The notes beneath the pieces were generated by a model. The model was not told the origin of the DNA and did not search any database. It saw only the letters and a program-made list of their open reading frames with translations. This document shows, in pieces, positions 7,025 to 9,932 of a DNA stretch of 9,932 nucleotides. Within the stretch, counting starts at the first letter, position 1, and every line of letters starts with the position of its first letter. The position numbers were made by a program, and so were the translations under genes. The DNA comes from JAKACU01 sp021821185 (GTDB lineage Bacteria; Bacillota; Bacilli; Alicyclobacillales; SLC66), in contig DAHWJX010000061.1 of assembly GCA_027343965.1 (NCBI GenBank), positions 1 through 9,932 on the forward strand, in the 5' to 3' direction.

Positions 7025-8035
7025 ATGAAACAGCCATCTCGAGGATTGAAGAATATCTTTCGAGGACATCAACTCCCTCGTTCAGAGGGTGCTGTTTCGT
7101 TGATGAAAAAGGGAATCGGTTTATCCTTCTCAAAAGATCGCATGAGCGCTGTTGCTGTGCGTTCAACAGGGTCGCATTTGACCCTGTTGGACTCGTGCAC
7201 GGTGATAAACGAGTCACAAGAGAGCTACCCTCTCGTCTATACGGAAACTTTACGAGAATTTGTGCGTCGCAACCGACTTCGTTCCTGGCCGGTCGTGCTG
7301 AGCATTCCGAATCACTGGGTGATCGTTCGCTACATGTCTGTGCCATCGGTTCCGGTGCCTGCTATTCGACAGATGGTGCAGGTAGAGCTTGGCAGCACTA
7401 TTCATCTGCCTTTTGAAGATCCTGTGTACGACGTCGCGCAAGTCACGCCTTTAACCCAACTTGAAGAGGGGATGCAAAGCATTGCGCTTGTGGCGGCGCC
7501 GCGTGAGATTGTTAATTCGGTTTTGCAGATTGCTCACAATGTCGGCATACGGCCAATGGCGATAGAAATTGAGCCCATTGCGTTGTGGCGATATGCAAAA
7601 TATACGCTAGGAGAGTTACCCGGTCTCACAGTGCTAATGGATATCCACGAAACGTCAGTGACACTTGCTTTATTTATCAATGATATGCTTTATTTCTTGC
7701 GGGAGACTGAGGGGTCATTTGCTCTGTTTGTTGCGGATCACGGCGATGATGAAATACGGCGTGTATGTAATGACCTTGCATATGAGATGGATCGCGTCAT
7801 GAATTTCTTTAATTTTAGTTTGGCCAAACAGACACGTGTCCCGGAACGCATTATTCTTTATACCTATGCGGATCACGATGATAGTTTGGCTGTTTTATTA
7901 CACGAGCAGACAGGTGTTTGCGTTTTATCCATAACGTCGAAGGCTCAAGAACATGGCCCATTCTCAGGGAATGATCGTATGTTGAGAGAGTCATGTGTCG
8001 CTGCAGTCGGCCTTACGTTAAGGGGGCATGTTTGA
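7025..8035 (+). CDS. pilM: Type IV pilus assembly protein PilM (actin-like fold)
   Basis: Cytoplasmic actin-like protein that binds the N-terminal tail of PilN and links the alignment complex to the motors. The ATG at 7025 has GAGG 7 bases upstream and gives 336 residues. PilM-like segments are PVVLSIPNHWVIVRYMSVPSVP (about residues 90-111), VQVELGSTIHLPFEDPVYDV, VAAPREIVNSVLQIAHNVGIRPMAIEIEPIALWR and the C-terminal AAVGLTLRG. The usual first phosphate loop G-I-D-I-G-S-S is here G-I-G-L-S-F-S, and the second (D-I-G-x) is D-I-H-E, so ATP binding may be lost or altered. About 26 residues precede MKKGIG, where most PilM proteins begin; an internal ATG at 7103 is an alternative start. It overlaps pilN by four bases. 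A perfect inverted repeat lies in the coding sequence at 7164-7189. Assignment rests on pattern and gene order. Confidence 0.83.
   Translation: MKQPSRGLKNIFRGHQLPRSEGAVSLMKKGIGLSFSKDRMSAVAVRSTGSHLTLLDSCTVINESQESYPLVYTETLREFVRRNRLRSWPVVLSIPNHWVIVRYMSVPSVPVPAIRQMVQVELGSTIHLPFEDPVYDVAQVTPLTQLEEGMQSIALVAAPREIVNSVLQIAHNVGIRPMAIEIEPIALWRYAKYTLGELPGLTVLMDIHETSVTLALFINDMLYFLRETEGSFALFVADHGDDEIRRVCNDLAYEMDRVMNFFNFSLAKQTRVPERIILYTYADHDDSLAVLLHEQTGVCVLSITSKAQEHGPFSGNDRMLRESCVAAVGLTLRGHV
7164..7189 (+). repeat. Perfect 10-bp inverted repeat inside pilM
   Basis: CAACAGGGTC (7164-7173) and GACCCTGTTG (7180-7189) flank a 6-base loop GCATTT. The outer bases 7162-7163 and 7190-7191 extend it by one G-U and one A-T pair. 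It encodes ordinary PilM residues (S-T-G-S-H-L-T-L-L-D). It could form a stable mRNA hairpin or be a dyad operator; no function is shown. Confidence 0.6.
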
Positions 8036-8562
8036 TCGTGAACATCAACTTGATGCCCCAGGAAACCGTAGTTCAACGGTATTCATTTTCAATTGTAGCA
8101 ATTACCTTCGGTGCATCTGTCGCGTTATTAGCTGTGCTTTTAACGCTTGGTTTCATTAGCTTTCAGCAAGCAAACCAAATCACAATGACGACAGCCGGGT
8201 TCAATTCACGGCTGACATTGCTTCAAAACGAAATCAGTACAGAACATACGCGCCTTAGACAGCAGAGCAACCTCGGTACGATATCTGTGTCTGGGATTCC
8301 GTTTGACATTGCACGGTTTAGCGACCAGTTATTGCAGCTACAACATTCCAATGTGGTTATCTCCAATCTTGCCTTATCGAGCGGCACGGTTACTCTTTCG
8401 GGAATGGCTCATAGCTTAAGCGCCATAGCTGATTATGCCCAGCACGTCCGGTCCTTGTCTCTTGTACATCTTGTGTCGATTCAGAGCGCAACAAACCTTG
8501 GCCAGTCGGGTGGGTACGCGTTTGACATGACCGTTAACGTGCCAATTTCAGGAGGGCCGTAA
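8032..8562 (+). CDS. pilN: Type IV pilus alignment protein PilN
   Basis: Bitopic membrane protein of the PilM-PilN-PilO alignment complex. From the TTG at 8032 (AGGGGG at 8021-8026, 5 bases upstream, and a four-base overlap with the pilM stop) it has 176 residues and begins MIVNINLMPQE. This is the conserved I-N-L-x-P cytoplasmic tail that docks onto PilM. A GTG at 8038 would give MNINLMPQE and is nearly as plausible; the open frame back to an ATG at 7993 only overlaps pilM and is unlikely. One membrane segment lies at about 19-43 (FSIVAITFGASVALLAVLLTLG). A helical stretch (QQANQITM...LQNEIST) and an extracytoplasmic ferredoxin-like domain (FSDQLLQLQHSNVVISNLALSSGTVTLSGMAHS) follow, all typical of PilN. 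The gene lies 3 bases before the pilO-like gene. Confidence 0.85.
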   Translation: MIVNINLMPQETVVQRYSFSIVAITFGASVALLAVLLTLGFISFQQANQITMTTAGFNSRLTLLQNEISTEHTRLRQQSNLGTISVSGIPFDIARFSDQLLQLQHSNVVISNLALSSGTVTLSGMAHSLSAIADYAQHVRSLSLVHLVSIQSATNLGQSGGYAFDMTVNVPISGGP

Positions 8563-8565
8563 TTT

Positions 8566-9090
8566 ATGCACAAGGCCCGAATAGTTGTACGTTCTTTCTT
8601 ATTTGTTGTGATACTGATGGTAGTTAGTAGTGTCGTTTTTTATATTATCGAAAACGGACGTGTCCGTGATGCGACGCAACAAGAGTCTTTCACTTCGCAA
8701 CAGGTATCGAGTGAACAATTGCTCTTGCAACAGTTGATACGCTCTGATCACGGTAGAAATTCACGTACTCGTGTGCCGACGGTGCCAAAGAGTCCTGAAG
8801 AACCGGACTTGTTGCGCGAATTTCAATCGTTTGCTGTGAAGTTTCATGTCAGTTTGCAATCCGTACAATTTTCTCTCTCGAGCATGAGTCAAAGTATGCA
8901 AACAAATCAAACCACTTCTCAAGTCTCCGCAGCTTTGGTGTTGCAAGGTTCAAGCGGCGCGCTTCTACGTTTCGTTCACGCGATGCAAAGTGCTCGTCGG
9001 CTAACAGGTGTTACAACAGCTACTCTTACGGTCGGAAACTCGTTTGGTTCAACGCTCAGTACCAACCTTGTGTTTCCTTATGGATCCTAA
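8566..9090 (+). CDS. pilO: PilO-like type IV pilus alignment protein
   Basis: Probable partner of PilN in the membrane alignment complex. It has 174 residues. GGAGGG (8551-8556) is 9 bases before the ATG, which is 3 bases after the pilN stop. One membrane segment lies at about 7-28 (VVRSFLFVVILMVVSSVVFYII) with a short basic cytoplasmic tail. A Gln/Ser-rich, probably coiled helix follows (to about residue 58). Then comes VPTVPKSPEEPDLLREFQSFAVKFHVSLQSVQFS, which has the PilO layout (Pro-rich linker, helix, strand), and a second half (VLQGSSGALLRFVHAMQSARRLTGVTTATL) with the PilO strand-helix pattern. Overall similarity is by layout rather than by strong motifs. Gene order pilM-pilN-pilO supports the call. 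Confidence 0.75.
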   Translation: MHKARIVVRSFLFVVILMVVSSVVFYIIENGRVRDATQQESFTSQQVSSEQLLLQQLIRSDHGRNSRTRVPTVPKSPEEPDLLREFQSFAVKFHVSLQSVQFSLSSMSQSMQTNQTTSQVSAALVLQGSSGALLRFVHAMQSARRLTGVTTATLTVGNSFGSTLSTNLVFPYGS

Positions 9091-9139
9091 ACGTGAAGTC
9101 TTTCAGGAATGGACAATTTTGCAATGGAAGTGGTGAACG

Positions 9140-9520
9140 ATGAAGTGGTTTGAATTCAATAAACCCCATGAATGTAAATCAAGCATAGGATTCTCGCTCG
9201 TTGAAGTTATGGCGAGTGTTCTGCTCATAGCGATGTTTGGCCTGTCGCTTTTTTTGATCATCGGTTCCATGGATTCTGACGTAAAACTTGGTCAACAAAA
9301 GTCTGAGGCCTTTATGCTTGCTAATAATGCCTTATCGAGTTTTATTGTAAACGGACAGATTGGCAGCCAGACAGTGTCTGTTAATGGCAGCTCTTTTACG
9401 GTCACAAGCACGGTTACCCAAACCACCGCCACCAGTGAGTCCTTGGAGGTTATCGTGACATGGCAAAATCAACACCAGCAGCAATTCACTCTAAACCAAG
9501 TGATCTATCATTGGAAATGA
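9140..9520 (+). CDS. Minor type IV prepilin, PilV/GspI-like
   Basis: Small pilus subunit processed by PilD, likely part of a minor-pilin priming or tip complex. It has 126 residues. An in-frame TGA lies 4 bases upstream, so the ATG at 9140 is the first possible start; GGAAGTGGTGA (9126-9136) serves as ribosome site. The 17-residue leader ends in Ile-Gly17. Cleavage gives F-S-L-V-E-V-M-A-S-V-L-L-I (18-30), with Phe at position 1 and Glu at position 5, and the hydrophobic helix runs to about residue 42. The SLVEVM motif is typical of PilV, GspI and ComGD-like minor prepilins. The rest (about 85 residues) is polar, Gln/Ser/Thr-rich and probably beta-rich, with no cysteine after the leader. The exact minor-pilin class is not certain, so no symbol is given. 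Confidence 0.85.
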   Translation: MKWFEFNKPHECKSSIGFSLVEVMASVLLIAMFGLSLFLIIGSMDSDVKLGQQKSEAFMLANNALSSFIVNGQIGSQTVSVNGSSFTVTSTVTQTTATSESLEVIVTWQNQHQQQFTLNQVIYHWK

Positions 9521-9932
9521 ACCTTGCGACACACTGCCAAGATGATGGTATAACCTTAATAGAACTATTGGCTGCCCTAACAATTTCTGCGCTGGTTATC
9601 GTGTTGATTTATTCATTTATTGATCTTGAGCAACAGACATGGAATTATGTTGTATCTCAATCTGCGATAAATTCCGCAGTAGCAACGGTTGAGCAAAAGC
9701 TGATGACGGAGTTTCAGAACGTACAAATGGTCAGTTCAGTTTCGCAAAATGCTGTTGAAGGAACACTTGTTGCAAGTCCAAGTCAATCTGGCGCGCTGGT
9801 TACCGTAACAGCTAATGGTGATCTGAATTTGGCAAATAGTGTTAACTCGAGTACGATTTTATCTTTTCCGGATGTTAGCTTTTCAGGCACAAGTTTTTCG
9901 CTAATTACCAATTCCTCTCAACAGCCTATTTC
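9517..9932 (+). CDS. Minor type IV prepilin, PilW/ComGF-like, cut by right edge
   Basis: The frame is open to the window end. From the ATG at 9517 (overlapping the preceding stop as ATGA) the leader is 11 residues, MNLATHCQDDG. Cleavage follows, giving I-T-L-I-E-L-L-A-A-L-T-I-S-A-L-V-I-V-L-I-Y with Glu at mature position 5. The mature N-terminal helix continues (DLEQQTWNYVVSQSAINSAVATVEQKL), then a Ser/Thr/Val-rich region. An upstream ATG at 9460 has GGAGG (9445-9449) 10 bases before it but would give a 30-residue leader and a 61-base overlap with the previous gene. The choice is open. LLAALTISALV followed by a long helix resembles PilW, GspJ or ComGF minor prepilins. The C-terminus is missing, and further pilus genes probably lie to the right. 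Confidence 0.82.
   Translation, partial: MNLATHCQDDGITLIELLAALTISALVIVLIYSFIDLEQQTWNYVVSQSAINSAVATVEQKLMTEFQNVQMVSSVSQNAVEGTLVASPSQSGALVTVTANGDLNLANSVNSSTILSFPDVSFSGTSFSLITNSSQQPI

Noticed and set aside
7012..7416. 134-residue open frame overlapping the start of pilM
   Set aside because: It is out of frame with the recognisable PilM sequence, Cys/Arg-rich without any known pattern, and covers the same bases; pilM has the better ribosome site.
9109..9153. 14-residue open frame MDNFAMEVVNDEVV before the pilV-like gene
   Set aside because: Very short, no good ribosome site and it overlaps the start of a clear prepilin gene.

Overview
The window reads as chromosomal DNA of moderate GC content from a bacterium that is probably a monoderm, most likely a Bacillota (Firmicutes) member. 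The reasons are near-perfect Shine-Dalgarno sites (best is AAAGGAGGTG before the pilin), GTG and TTG starts beside ATG, and a type IV pilus cluster in which the visible alignment genes run pilM-pilN-pilO and go straight into minor pilins, with no outer-membrane pilP or pilQ. The genus is not identified. The MurC is of the widespread EADESDGSF type, which I recall as differing from the Bacillus subtilis version.

Layout, all on the + strand. The 3' part of murC (cell-wall synthesis, cut by the left edge) ends at 1361 and is closed by a clear rho-independent terminator at 1379-1426. A type IV pilus locus then runs to the right edge and beyond: prepilin peptidase pilD (1512-2288), extension ATPase pilB (2396-4051), retraction ATPase pilT (about 4060-5085), inner-membrane platform pilC (5096-6343), a GspG-like major pilin candidate (6427-6960), pilM (7025-8035), pilN (8032-8562), a pilO-like gene (8566-9090), a pilV-like minor prepilin (9140-9520) and a pilW-like minor prepilin (about 9517 to past 9932). 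Genes overlap or lie close together, apart from gaps of about 107 bases before pilB, 83 before the pilin, 64 before pilM and 49 before the pilV-like gene. No stretch over 300 bases lacks a gene.

How they fit together. PilD would cut the leader from the three prepilins. PilB, on PilC, drives pilus growth and PilT drives retraction, so a dynamic pilus (twitching, adhesion or DNA uptake) is the natural reading. PilM-PilN-PilO form the cytoplasm-to-envelope alignment complex, and the minor prepilins would prime or cap the fibre. PilB carries a tandem MshEN motif of the exact 24+5+24 form known to bind cyclic di-GMP, so pilus extension may answer to that messenger.

No unknown system, mobile element, CRISPR array or RNA gene is visible. 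The most interesting points are the MshEN tandem in PilB, the GspG-like C-terminal motif of the pilin, the degenerate nucleotide site of PilM, and two strong inverted repeats: one just before the pilin ribosome site and one inside pilM.
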